Assembly: GCF_034541975.1 (NCBI RefSeq)
Contig: NZ_JAVYJM010000001.1
Source: Dermacoccus abyssi
GTDB taxonomy: Bacteria > Actinomycetota > Actinomycetes > Actinomycetales > Dermatophilaceae
Length of the DNA: 64,000 bases
Reading direction: 5' to 3' (one strand)
The position numbers were made by a program, and so were the translations under genes. Shown here one piece after another: positions 8,076 to 16,916 of the stretch. The notes below the pieces were generated by a model. That model ran no database searches. It was not told where the DNA came from and saw only the letters and a program-made list of their open reading frames with translations. Numbering within the stretch: position 1 is the stretch's first letter; the number at the start of each line of letters is the position of its first letter.

Positions 8076-9323
8076 TCAGTCCCGAAGGACCGGGTGACCG
8101 TCCGGCCCTGGCAGCGGACGACGTCCGTCGGCCGTGCGCGGACCCGTCGTGATGTTGCCGGTCCCGCCGCGCTCGTCGAGGCGGCGCCGCTGCGGCGCCA
8201 TCGTGTACTTCGGGTCCTTCGCCGACTCCATTCCCGCTTCGAACACGGCAAAACGGGTACACACCGAACCGGCGACGAAGCACGCTCCCGAAAGCACCGA
8301 CGCCACCCGCGAGCGCCGCGCGAACAGCGCCGTCCCGACGAAGCCCGCCACGTTGAGCGCCAGACTCGCCTTGTTGAGCTTTCCGGCCGTTCCGTGGTGC
8401 AAGGGTTCGCCGACGCCGTGGGCGTCGAGGTGCTTCTCGAGCCGGTTGAGAGCCACGAGGTCGACGGACGACCCGATGAGCGCGAGTGCACGGGCCGGCC
8501 CCGCGTGCGCCACCGGCGTCCACACCATCGCGTTTCCGCTCGCCGCGGCCGACGCCGAGCCGGCGAACACGAACGGCAGGTGATGATGCGACTCGGCCCA
8601 CGTCGGCGTCGCCGTGTTCGACAGCAGCACAGCGGTGTACGTCGCGAGTGGTCCGGCAGCCAGAGCACCGAGGGCAGCGCTCGGCGCCTCGACAAGATCG
8701 AGTGCCTCTTCGACGAAGCCGAGAACGCCGGCGCGCCGAGGCGCCACCGCCCCGCGGCGCACACCACCGACCTGGGCAACGGCGTTTTCCGCGCGCCCCA
8801 CGAGCGAGGCCAACGAACCGCTGTTCTTGCGCGGCAGCAGACGCAGCGCCTCCAACCCGGCGAGCGGCACTGCGCCCCCGGCGAACGCGGAGAAGATCCA
8901 CGTGCCCACCGACATCGGGGAGCTCAGTTTCGCCACCCGCAGCATGTTGTAGAACCGTTCGGGTCGCCCGAGGTCCACGACGAGCGCAGCGCCGCTGACC
9001 GCCGTCGCCACTCCGGACGTCAGGCGCGTGACGCGTCGCAAGGGCGCGTTCCCCGTCACGTACGCGCCAGCCGCGAGCAGCTGCGATCCCGCCGCGAGCC
9101 CACCGGTGAAGAGGTAGATCGGAATCGGCGCCTCCCACGGCACCGGCTTGACCACGTTGTGCCCGTAGTACGAGTCGAACTCCACGTCCGGCACGAGCGC
9201 GCGCTCGCCGCGTCCCTCGCGGCGGTCGTTCAGCCAGTCCGTCGGACGGCGACGCTTGTCACCGCCACCACGGCGGCGGCGTGGACCCTCGGGGTCACGG
9301 TAGGAATCGAGCGGGTTGGTCAC
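8076..9323 (-). CDS. NrfD-type membrane subunit of formate dehydrogenase
   Basis: This 415-residue protein is the likely membrane anchor and quinone-reactive subunit. After a basic hydrophilic N-terminus (about 50 residues) it carries VPWEAPIPIYLFTGGLAAGSQLL, DLGRPERFYNML and further helices matching the NrfD/PsrC family. That family moves electrons between Fe-S subunits and quinone without heme and differs from the cytochrome b anchor FdnI of Escherichia coli. The GTG start overlaps the stop of the Fe-S subunit gene by 4 bases (GTGA), so it is the third gene of the operon. Confidence 0.85.
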   Translation of the reverse strand: MTNPLDSYRDPEGPRRRRGGGDKRRRPTDWLNDRREGRGERALVPDVEFDSYYGHNVVKPVPWEAPIPIYLFTGGLAAGSQLLAAGAYVTGNAPLRRVTRLTSGVATAVSGAALVVDLGRPERFYNMLRVAKLSSPMSVGTWIFSAFAGGAVPLAGLEALRLLPRKNSGSLASLVGRAENAVAQVGGVRRGAVAPRRAGVLGFVEEALDLVEAPSAALGALAAGPLATYTAVLLSNTATPTWAESHHHLPFVFAGSASAAASGNAMVWTPVAHAGPARALALIGSSVDLVALNRLEKHLDAHGVGEPLHHGTAGKLNKASLALNVAGFVGTALFARRSRVASVLSGACFVAGSVCTRFAVFEAGMESAKDPKYTMAPQRRRLDERGGTGNITTGPRTADGRRPLPGPDGHPVLRD

Positions 9324-10405
9324 ACGCCACCCCCGACGAACGCGATGGCAGCCGCAGCCGCCATGCCGCCGGCTGCGGCGAGCATCCGCTTGTACGACGA
9401 CGCGAGGTGTCGTGACGGCGCCACCGGGTCGGGCGGCAACCCGTACACCTCCGGGTCGTCGAGGAGCAGGAACACCGAACCGGTGCCGCCCACACCGTCG
9501 TCACTGCCCGCGCCGTACAGGCGCGCTTCCGTCATGCCGCGGGCGTGAAGCTCGGCCACGCGCTCCTCGGCGAGGCGCGTCATCTCCGACAGCGGCCCGA
9601 ACTTGATCGATGTCGTGGGGCACGTCTGCGCGCACGCGGGCGTCTGCCCCTCGGTGAGCCGGTCGTAGCAGAGCGTGCACTTCTGTGCGTTGCCGTGGTT
9701 GATGACGGCGTCCTTCTCACGACGCTCGACCACGCCGAACGGGCACCCGCCGACGCAGTACCCACAGCCGTTGCACACGTCGGCCTGGATGACGACGGTG
9801 CCGAACTCACTGCGGAAGATCGCTCCCGTGGGGCAGTTGTCGAGGCACCCCGCGTGGGTGCAGTGCTTGCAGACGTCCGACGACATGAGCCAGCGGAAAT
9901 CGGGCACGTCGCTACCGGCGGTCGGCGTCAGGCCCTCCGGCGACGACGCCAGAGCGAACACGTCGACGTCGAGCGAGGTCTCAGGCTGCACGCCGACCGC
10001 GCCACTGGGCGTCTCGGTCGACGCAGCACTGCGCACACTCGGCATACCGAGGTCGACCAGCTTGCGCCCCGACTTCCGGGCCGCCGCGATGCGCTCCCCC
10101 GACTGCTCGACGAACGCGACGTGACGCCACGTGTCGGAGCCGAGCTCTCCCGTGTTGTCGTACGAGTGGCCCGTGAGCCCGTACCCGTCCTCCGGGTTGC
10201 GGTTCCACTCCTTGCAGGCCACCTCGCACGCCTTGCAGCCGATGCAGATGGACGTGTCGGTGAAGAAGCCGACCCGCTCCGCGAGCGGCTCGTTCGGGGC
10301 CCCGCCCGTGCGTTCCGTCGCCGCACGAGTACCCCACGCGGCCTCCTCGGCCGGGTCGCCCGCGCCGCCGAACTGGCGCGCCACGTAACTCGTCAGTGCG
10401 CTCAT
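9320..10405 (-). CDS. Formate dehydrogenase iron-sulfur (beta) subunit
   Basis: The 361-residue protein wires electrons from the catalytic subunit to the membrane subunit. Four ferredoxin-like cysteine clusters are visible: CIGCKACEVAC (Cys54, 57, 60, 64), CKHCTHAGCLDNC, CNGCGYCVGGC, and CTLCYDRL paired with PACAQTC. This is the FdnH/FdhB-type set of four [4Fe-4S] centres. A C-terminal hydrophobic segment (MLAAAGGMAAAAAIAFVGGG) could anchor it in the membrane. An insertion of about 80 residues between the first and second clusters is longer than in a compact FdnH. The ATG overlaps the catalytic-gene stop by 4 bases (ATGA). Confidence 0.92.
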   Translation of the reverse strand: MSALTSYVARQFGGAGDPAEEAAWGTRAATERTGGAPNEPLAERVGFFTDTSICIGCKACEVACKEWNRNPEDGYGLTGHSYDNTGELGSDTWRHVAFVEQSGERIAAARKSGRKLVDLGMPSVRSAASTETPSGAVGVQPETSLDVDVFALASSPEGLTPTAGSDVPDFRWLMSSDVCKHCTHAGCLDNCPTGAIFRSEFGTVVIQADVCNGCGYCVGGCPFGVVERREKDAVINHGNAQKCTLCYDRLTEGQTPACAQTCPTTSIKFGPLSEMTRLAEERVAELHARGMTEARLYGAGSDDGVGGTGSVFLLLDDPEVYGLPPDPVAPSRHLASSYKRMLAAAGGMAAAAAIAFVGGGV

Positions 10406-13400
10406 GCGTCGTCTTCACTCTCCTCGACGTCACCCTGGGCGAGGTCGTTGCCCGTCTGGACGGTCGTGCCCGCGCGGCTCTGGTACTCGGCGACGAACCG
10501 TTCCAACGCCTCACCCTCGGGGCGCCGGCCGGCACGGATGTCGCACATGCCGATCTTGCCCTCCTGGATCTGCGTGTTGCGATCGAGGACGACGCCGAAC
10601 AGGTCGTTCGCGGAATCGCCTGCCACCTGGGCGAACCCACTCGAGCCCCAGTGATACGGCATACCGATCGTGTGCACCGTGCGTCCGCCGATGCGCAGCG
10701 GTCGCGCTCGCTCCGTGACGAGGACGCGCGCCTCGATCGCGGCACGGGCCGAGACGACGGTGGCCCATCCGCCGTTCTCGAGCCCACGCTCCTGCGCCAG
10801 CTGAGGCGAGACCTCGACGAACATCTCCGGCTGCAGTTCCGCGAGGTACGGCAACCACCGGCTCATGCCGCCGGCGGTGTGGTGCTCGGTCAACCGGTTC
10901 ACGGTGAACATGAACGGGTAGACGTCGCCGCCGGGCGTACCGAAACTCGGTGCGTTGAGGTTGTCCTTGCGTTCGAAGACGACGCGCGTCGGGTTGGCCT
11001 GCTGTCGGTACAGCGGGTTCGCCAGGGGTGACTCGGCCGGCTCGTAGTGCGCCGGTAGCGGGCCGTCGACGAGGCCGAGCGGCGCGTACAGCCAGGCCTT
11101 GCCGTCGGCCATCATGATGAACGGGTCGTCGCCGGCGAGGCCGTCAGGCCCGCCGACTCCCTTGTCCGGCCGGTAGGAGGGCGCCGTAGTCGCCGGGAAG
11201 TCGGGGATGTCTCGGCCCGTCCAGCGACCGGCCTCCTCGTCCCACCACACGAGCTTCTTGCGCTCGCTCCACGGCTTGCCGTCGCGGTCGGCGGACGCGC
11301 GGTTGTAGAGCGTGCGCCGGTTCGCCGGCCACGCCCACGCCCACTCGGCGGCCGTCTCGTCCTGCTCGTCACCGGGCTTGCGTCGCGCTGCTTGGTTGAC
11401 GCCGTCGGCGTAGACGCCCGCGTACAGCCAGCAGCCGGACGACGTCGAGCCGTCGGCCGCGAGATCGACGTACGTCGAAAGCGGCTTGCCCTCGGCGTCG
11501 GTGCCGTTGATCTCCGCAATGACGGATTCCGGCACCACTTCGCCGTGCTCGTCCTTCGCGTAGTCCCACGTCATGGCCTGCAGCGGCAGGTCGCGCGGGT
11601 CATCGGAATCAGCCAGGCGGGCCCGGATGCGCACGCCCACCTCGTGGAAGAAGTCGAGTTCGCTCTGCGCGTCACCCGGCGGGTTGACGGCCTTGTGGCG
11701 CCACTGCACGAGGCGCTGCGTCTGGGTGAACGAGCCGGCTTTCTCGACGTGCGTGGCTGCCGGAAAGAAGAACACCTCGGTGTCGATGTCCTCGGTCTTC
11801 CACTCGCCGGACGCGATCTCCGGCGCGTCCTTCCAGAACGTGGCCGTTTCGATGAGCTGGAAGTCGCGCACGACGAGCCACTTGAGGTGACGCAACCCGT
11901 TGCGCTGCAGCTTGCCGTTCGCCGACCCGACGGCCGGGTTCTGGCCGAGGACGAAGAAGCCCTCGACGTCGCCGTCGATCATGCCCATCATCGACTGGTA
12001 GGTGCCGTGGGCACCCGTCAGACGCGGCATGAGGTCGAGTCCGAAGTTGTTCTCGGGCGTCGCGTGCTCGCCGAACCAGGCCTTGAACAGCGAGACGGCG
12101 TACGCGTCCGCGTTGGCCCAGTAGCCCTTCGCGTCCTTCGACACGATGGAGTCGACGTAGTCCTCAATCGTCTCGTGTTCCGCGACGCGCGGCATCGGCA
12201 GGTAACCCGGCAGCAGGTTGAACAGCGTCGGGATGTCGGTGGACCCCTGGATCGTCGCGTGCCCGCGCAGCGCCATGATGCCCGCGCCGGGGCGTCCGAC
12301 GTTGCCCATGAGCAGCTGCAGGATGGCCGCCGAGCGGATCATCTGCGCGCCCGAGACGTGCTGGGTCCAGCCGACGGCGTAGGCGAACATCGTGGTGCGT
12401 TCGCGCCCGGAGTTCGCGACGAGGGCATCGGCGACGTAGCGGAAGTCCTCCGGCGAGACGCCGCAGACCTCCTCGACGAGCTCGGGTGTGTAGCGCGCGT
12501 AGTGACGCTTGAGGATCTGGAAGACCGTGCGGGGATCGGTCAGCGTCTCGTCGCGCAGCACCTCGGCGTGGGCGAGCGAGGGCCCGCCGGAACCGTGCGA
12601 CTCCGCACCACCCGACGCGTGATGCCCGGACGAACCACTCTTCTCGTCGCTCGACGTGCCCTGCTCGCCGGAGGGGTCGGCGTACTGCCACGAGCTCTGG
12701 TCGTACTGCCCCGTCTCGGGGTCGTAGCCGGAGAACAGCCCGTCGAGGTCTTCGGTGTCGACGAAGTCCTCACTGACGAGCGTCGCGGCGTTCGTGTACG
12801 CGACGACGTAGTCGTGGAAGTACGCGTTCGTCGACAGGACGTGGTTGATGAGCGCACCGAGGAAGACGATGTCGGAGCCACCACGGATGGTGACGTGCTT
12901 GTCGGCCACCGCCGAGGTGCGCGTGAAGCGCGGGTCGATGTGGATGACCTTGGCGCCGCGCGCCTTGGCTTCGGTCACCCACTGGAAACCGACGGGGTGA
13001 CACTCGGCCATGTTCGACCCCTCGATGATGATGAGGTCTGCATTCGCCATGTCCTGCAGTGGATTAGTGGCTCCACCACGCCCAAATGAGGCCCCCAGAC
13101 TGGGAACCGTGGCGCTGTGTCAAATACGCGCCTGGTTCTCGATCTGTATGGCCCCGGCTGCGGTGAACAGCTTCTTGATGAGGTAGTTCTCCTCGTTGTC
13201 GAGCGTCGCTCCGCCCAACGAGGCGATACCCATCGTTCGCCTCAGGAAGTTGCCCTTCTCGTCGCGCTCCTGCCAGGTGCGTCGACGCGTGTCGAGGAAC
13301 CGCTCGACCACCATGTCGATGGCCCTGTCGCGCTCGATCGGCTCGAAGTCGGTGCCGCCGGGCTTGCGGTAGAGCACCTGCTTGATCCGCGAGGGGTTGT

Positions 13401-13683
13401 TGACGAGCTGCTCGCTCGCCGCACCCTTGGGGCACAGGCGGCCACGCGAGATGGGGCTGTCCTTGTCGCCCTCGATGGCGACGACCTTCTCGTCCTTGAC
13501 GAAGACGCGCTGGCCGCAGCCGACGGCGCAGTAGGGGCACACCGACTGGACGCTGCGGTCGGCCGTCGTCGTGCGCGGCTCGAGCGTGCGCGTCTTCTCG
13601 CTCGTCACAGCCGGGCCGCGGCCGAGGAAGTCGCCCGAGCGCACCTGACGCAGGACAGGCCATTCAAGTGGTGACAGACCCAT
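10402..13683 (-). CDS. Selenocysteine-containing formate dehydrogenase catalytic subunit (TGA = Sec188)
   Basis: The gene encodes 1093 residues of the molybdopterin oxidoreductase family and oxidises formate to CO2. A [4Fe-4S] site lies near the N-terminus (CPYCAVGC, Cys49/52/56, then Cys84 in GRLCPKG). The frame is interrupted by one TGA at 13120-13122. The context ENQARI-TGA-HSATVPSLG matches the Sec site of E. coli FdnG, and both flanking frames are in register. Translation resumes without a gap (MANADLIIIEGSNMAECHPVGF and onward) to a full C-terminal molydopterin-binding domain. A hairpin after the TGA fits a bacterial SECIS, and selA, selB, selC and selD lie within 10 kb. There is no obvious Tat signal at the N-terminus, so a cytoplasmic-face location is likely. 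The sulfurtransferase FdhD, needed for activity, is not in this window. Confidence 0.95.
13090..13108 (-). promoter_or_regulatory. Bacterial SECIS element of the formate dehydrogenase mRNA
   Basis: Starting 12 bases after the TGA codon, the mRNA folds as GGUUCCC-AGUCU-GGGGGCC: a 7-bp stem (two G-U pairs) with a 5-base apical loop. The loop AGUCU resembles the AGGUCU loop that SelB recognises in E. coli fdhF, and the UGA-to-stem distance is also similar. This is the expected signal for reading the TGA as selenocysteine. Confidence 0.88.
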
Positions 13684-13760
13684 GATGCCGGCCTCTCTGC
13701 GCGTCGGTTACTTCCTCAATTCAACCCTACCCGGCGGCTGCGACAACGCCTCGGAACCAC

Positions 13761-15101
13761 TCAGTTCGAGCGCTGCACGAGGCGGGCGGGAAGCGTCTCG
13801 TACCCGCGCAGAATGCGCGTCGGTCGGCGGCGCGCCCCGGGAAGCAACTCGACGTCGAAGCGGTCGAAGAAGGCACGCAGGCCCACCTCTCCCTCCATGC
13901 GCGCGAGCGCCGCTCCGAGGCAGAAGTGCCGGCCCGCGGAGAAGGACAGGTGGTCGCGGGCGTTCTCGCGGGTGACGTCGAAGGCGTCGGGGTTGTCGAA
14001 GACCTGCGGGTCGCGGTTCGCGCCGGCGAGCACGAGCGTCGTCATCGAGCCCTCACCCACGCGCTGTCCGGCCACCTCGGTGTCTTCTGCCGCCGAGCGC
14101 CCCGTGAGCAGTACGGGCGGGTCGTAGCGCAGTGCCTCGTCGACGGCGTTGCCCCAGCCGGACGGGTCGGCGCGCAGGCCCGCCAACTGCTCGGGGTGCT
14201 CGACGAGCAGCCGGATGGCGTTGCTCAACAGGTTGACGGTCGTCTCGAAACCGGCGGCGAGCACGAGGCCGGCGGTGGCCTTGAGCTCACGCTCGCTGAG
14301 GCGCCCCTCGTCGTCCGTGGCGTGCAGCAGCGTCGAGAACAGGTCGTCACCGGGGTTGGCGCGCAGGTGGTCGAAGTGCTTTCCGAGCCATTCGTCGAAC
14401 TCGTCGAGGGCGCCGTCGACGGTGCGGAACGTCGACCAGTCGATGCCGAGGTCCAGGCTCGCTGCGGCATGTCCGCCCATGCGCAGGACGTTGGCCCGCT
14501 CGCTCTCGGGAACGCCGAGGATCTCCGAGATGACGGCGACCGGCAGCTTCTCACAGTAGGCGGCGACGAGGTCGACCGGCCCGCCCCTGGCCGCGAGTTC
14601 GTCGAGCAGGTCGGCAGCGATTGCCTCCGTCCGCTCGCGCAACCCCTCGACGGCGCGCGCGGTGAACACCCGCGAGACGAGCTTGCGGTAGCGCGTGTGG
14701 TCGTCGCCGTCGGTGACGAGCATCGACGGCGGCTCCACGGGGTGCAGGCCCTCGCGCCGTGCCCACTGCACGAGGCGCGAAATCGCCGGGCGGTCGTCAC
14801 CGGGGAAGCCGGTGCGGAACTGGGTGGAGCTGAGCACCTCCTTGACGACGGCGTGGTCAACGCTGACGTAGGAAAACTTGCTGCGCACGAGCGGACCCTG
14901 CGCGCGGATCTGGCTGAACAGCTCGGCGATCTCCTCGGGCGAGAGGTTCTGGGCCTCGACCGTGAGGCGCGCCTGGAGGTCACCCTTGTCGGCTCCGTCC
15001 TTGAGGACGCGGCTCGGCACCGCATGCGTCAGGCCCCAGCGCACGAGGGGCTTCACCCTGTTCGTCACCACGCCACTGACGAGCTCTGCAGTCGTCGTCA
15101 T
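13761..15101 (-). CDS. Cytochrome P450
   Basis: The protein (about 446 aa) is a soluble bacterial-type P450 monooxygenase. It shows the I-helix oxygen-activation motif AGFETTVNLL, the K-helix ExxR motif (EALRYDPP) and the heme-binding loop FSAGRHFCLGAALARME, whose Cys is the axial ligand. No membrane anchor is present, so it would need separate ferredoxin partners, none of which are next to it. I chose the ATG at 15101; an in-frame GTG at 15113 would add four residues. It lies 77 bases upstream of the formate dehydrogenase operon on the same strand, but a functional link is not evident. The substrate is unknown. Confidence 0.92.
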   Translation of the reverse strand: MTTTAELVSGVVTNRVKPLVRWGLTHAVPSRVLKDGADKGDLQARLTVEAQNLSPEEIAELFSQIRAQGPLVRSKFSYVSVDHAVVKEVLSSTQFRTGFPGDDRPAISRLVQWARREGLHPVEPPSMLVTDGDDHTRYRKLVSRVFTARAVEGLRERTEAIAADLLDELAARGGPVDLVAAYCEKLPVAVISEILGVPESERANVLRMGGHAAASLDLGIDWSTFRTVDGALDEFDEWLGKHFDHLRANPGDDLFSTLLHATDDEGRLSERELKATAGLVLAAGFETTVNLLSNAIRLLVEHPEQLAGLRADPSGWGNAVDEALRYDPPVLLTGRSAAEDTEVAGQRVGEGSMTTLVLAGANRDPQVFDNPDAFDVTRENARDHLSFSAGRHFCLGAALARMEGEVGLRAFFDRFDVELLPGARRRPTRILRGYETLPARLVQRSN

Positions 15102-15141
15102 CACCGTCACCACCAGATCTCGAAAGTTGTGCCGCAGATCA

Positions 15142-15157
15142 CACTACCGACGTAGTG
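15142..15157. promoter_or_regulatory. Palindrome upstream of the P450 gene
   Basis: CACTAC-CGAC-GTAGTG is a perfect 6-bp inverted repeat about 40 bases upstream of the P450 start, inside the 89-base gap to the SGNH gene. Its position and symmetry fit a dimeric repressor site, but no regulator gene is adjacent. Confidence 0.35.
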
Positions 15158-15190
15158 AGTGGCGCGCAGCCAACTCCCCTTTCGGATGGC

Positions 15191-16093
15191 TCAGGGTTTG
15201 CGACCGCTCTCGTACAGCTCGACCGCCTTCTTGTCGCCGGCCCAGAACGCCACGGCGTCCCCCTTGACCGACGGCAGTTTCGGCCGGTTCGCCGGCGACG
15301 GCTTCTTGCCCCACGCCGAGCCGACGACGGTGCTCGGGTTCGCCGGGCGCCCCTGGGGGAACGCGACGGCCAGGGCGTTGGCGTACATCGCGGCACGGTA
15401 GCGCGAGCCGAGACGGTCGTCGTGGATCCGATCCCCCTCAACCCACTCCTCCTCGCGCTCGGCTCGCCAGTCGTAGAGACGCAGATTGGGGTAGCGCTTC
15501 GTCGCGTCGCGCAGTTGAGCATCCATGTCGCGCATGTACGCGTCGTTGTACGACCCGTTCGTCGCGATCGTCGCCGGCAGGGGCCACAACACGGGCCGCC
15601 CCTTCGTCGCCTTCATGACGGTGTCGATGCGCTGGCGGATCTTCATGTTGCTGCCGGTGTGGTCGTTCGCCGCGTCGTTCGTGCCGGTGGCGATGACGTA
15701 GCAGCCCTTGAACGTCGAGGTGAGCTTCGGCGTCAGCACGTCCATGACGTTGGGCCGGTTCATGAAGCGCTCGAAGACAGACCGGCCGCCGGAGGCGTTG
15801 ACGTACAGGTTCTTGACGCCGACGTTCGCGAAGCGCGCCTCGAGCCGCTCCGCCCGGTTCGGAATCTGGTCCTTGCTCACCATGCCGACACTCACCGAGT
15901 CACCGACGTAGACGACGTCCGTGCACGAGGTCTTTCCGTTGAACGGCTGCGGCGAGGAGTTCGCCGACGTTCCTGAGTTCGATGTCGATGCCTTCGACTC
16001 GCCGTTCCTCGAACCGTCCGATCCACCGTCGCCGCTGCAGGCACTCAGCCCGAGGACGGAGACGAGGCACAAGACGGCGGGGGAAGGCTTCAT
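15191..16093 (-). CDS. SGNH/GDSL-hydrolase lipoprotein
   Basis: The 300-residue product has a lipoprotein signal ending in the lipobox LSAC (Cys near residue 19), then a Ser/Gly-rich linker of about 35 residues. An SGNH-hydrolase-like domain follows: block I is DVVYVGDSVSVGM with the nucleophile Ser, block III is IATGTNDAAND with the oxyanion Asn, and block V may be DRIHDD, supplying Asp and His. Such proteins are cell-surface esterases or O-acetyltransferase partners acting on wall polymers. A longer in-frame start exists but lacks a signal sequence at its N-terminus, so the ATG at 16093 is preferred. It is divergent from the phosphatase gene. Confidence 0.8.
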   Translation of the reverse strand: MKPSPAVLCLVSVLGLSACSGDGGSDGSRNGESKASTSNSGTSANSSPQPFNGKTSCTDVVYVGDSVSVGMVSKDQIPNRAERLEARFANVGVKNLYVNASGGRSVFERFMNRPNVMDVLTPKLTSTFKGCYVIATGTNDAANDHTGSNMKIRQRIDTVMKATKGRPVLWPLPATIATNGSYNDAYMRDMDAQLRDATKRYPNLRLYDWRAEREEEWVEGDRIHDDRLGSRYRAAMYANALAVAFPQGRPANPSTVVGSAWGKKPSPANRPKLPSVKGDAVAFWAGDKKAVELYESGRKP

Positions 16094-16186
16094 CGCTTCA
16101 TCATGGCGAAGGTCGGGCGTCACCGCACCTTCTCGACCGCGAGACACGCTCCCGGCGGGTGCCGGCTGCGGTGATTCAATCGGGGC

Positions 16187-16843
16187 ATGACCACGCTGCA
16201 CCTCATTCGGCACGGACAGACTCCGAACAACGTCGCAGGTGCCCTCGACACCGCACTGCCCGGCGCCGGCCTCACCGATCTCGGCATGCGCCAGGCCGAG
16301 GATCTCGTGCGCCGCTTCGACGGCACACCCCTCGATCGCGTCGTCTCCTCAGCGCACCGCCGCGCCGTTCTGACGGCCGCGCCACTCACTCGCGCACGGG
16401 CGCTCGAGCCTCTGCAGGACGAGGGCTTCGGCGAAGTGGGGGCCGGCGATCTCGAGATGATGACGACGCACGAGTCACACATGACCTACCTGACGACCGT
16501 CTTCGACTGGTCCGAGGGCGAGCTCGACGAGCGGATGCCCGGCGGCCCGGACGGCCACTCGGTTCTCGAACGCTACAAGGCAGCCATCGCGCGCGCCGTC
16601 GAAGGGCTCGCGGACGACGCAGCGGTCGCCGTCGTCAGCCACGGCGCCGTCATCCGCCTCTGGGCGACGTCGCAGGCGTCCGGCATCACGCCCAAGGACG
16701 CCGAGCACAAGCGCCTGCTCAACACCGCGGTCGTGACGCTCGAGGGACGCCCGGGTGACTGGCGCTTCGTCGGGTGGGACGACCCGAACATCGTCGACGC
16801 GGGTGCCTCCGACCCCACGGCGGACGCCGAGGACGACGACTGA
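16187..16843 (+). CDS. Histidine phosphatase family protein
   Basis: The 218-residue protein belongs to the phosphoglycerate-mutase-like histidine phosphatase superfamily. It starts with LIRHGQT (residues 6-12), whose His forms the phospho-enzyme. The second catalytic His is in VVSHGAVIRLW near residue 150, and the conserved acid loop QDEGFGEVGAGDLE lies in between. The C-terminal tail is Asp-rich. Substrates in this family are diverse (sugar phosphates, cofactors, phospho-proteins) and cannot be chosen here. The gene converges on the PepSY-repeat gene across a hairpin. Confidence 0.88.
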   Translation: MTTLHLIRHGQTPNNVAGALDTALPGAGLTDLGMRQAEDLVRRFDGTPLDRVVSSAHRRAVLTAAPLTRARALEPLQDEGFGEVGAGDLEMMTTHESHMTYLTTVFDWSEGELDERMPGGPDGHSVLERYKAAIARAVEGLADDAAVAVVSHGAVIRLWATSQASGITPKDAEHKRLLNTAVVTLEGRPGDWRFVGWDDPNIVDAGASDPTADAEDDD

Positions 16844-16856
16844 GGGCTCCCACGCA

Positions 16857-16897
16857 TTCGGGGCCGAGCCACGCGTGAGGCGCTGCTCGGCCCCGAA
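16857..16897. terminator. Bidirectional terminator
   Basis: A perfect 12-bp inverted repeat (16857-16868 with 16886-16897, TTCGGGGCCGAG arm) with a 17-base loop lies between the convergent phosphatase and PepSY-repeat genes. Confidence 0.75.
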
Positions 16898-16916
16898 GCC
16901 GATGGATGCCGCGAAA

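Noticed and set aside
7003..9138. A 711-codon open frame antisense to selD and running into the formate dehydrogenase membrane-subunit gene.
   Set aside because: It is the antisense shadow of two well-supported genes and shows only low-complexity Arg/Ala-rich sequence.
10402..13683. Two separate open frames read as a truncated formate dehydrogenase plus an orphan, or as a pseudogene.
   Set aside because: The frames are in register across one TGA, the flanking residues fit the Sec site of the family, a SECIS-like hairpin follows, and all four sel genes are nearby. It is one selenoprotein gene, and the internal ATG at 13050 is not a start.
15191..16213. A longer lipoprotein start 40 codons upstream of 16093.
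   Set aside because: The extra residues are hydrophilic and would put the lipobox far from the N-terminus. The ATG at 16093 starts right at the signal peptide.
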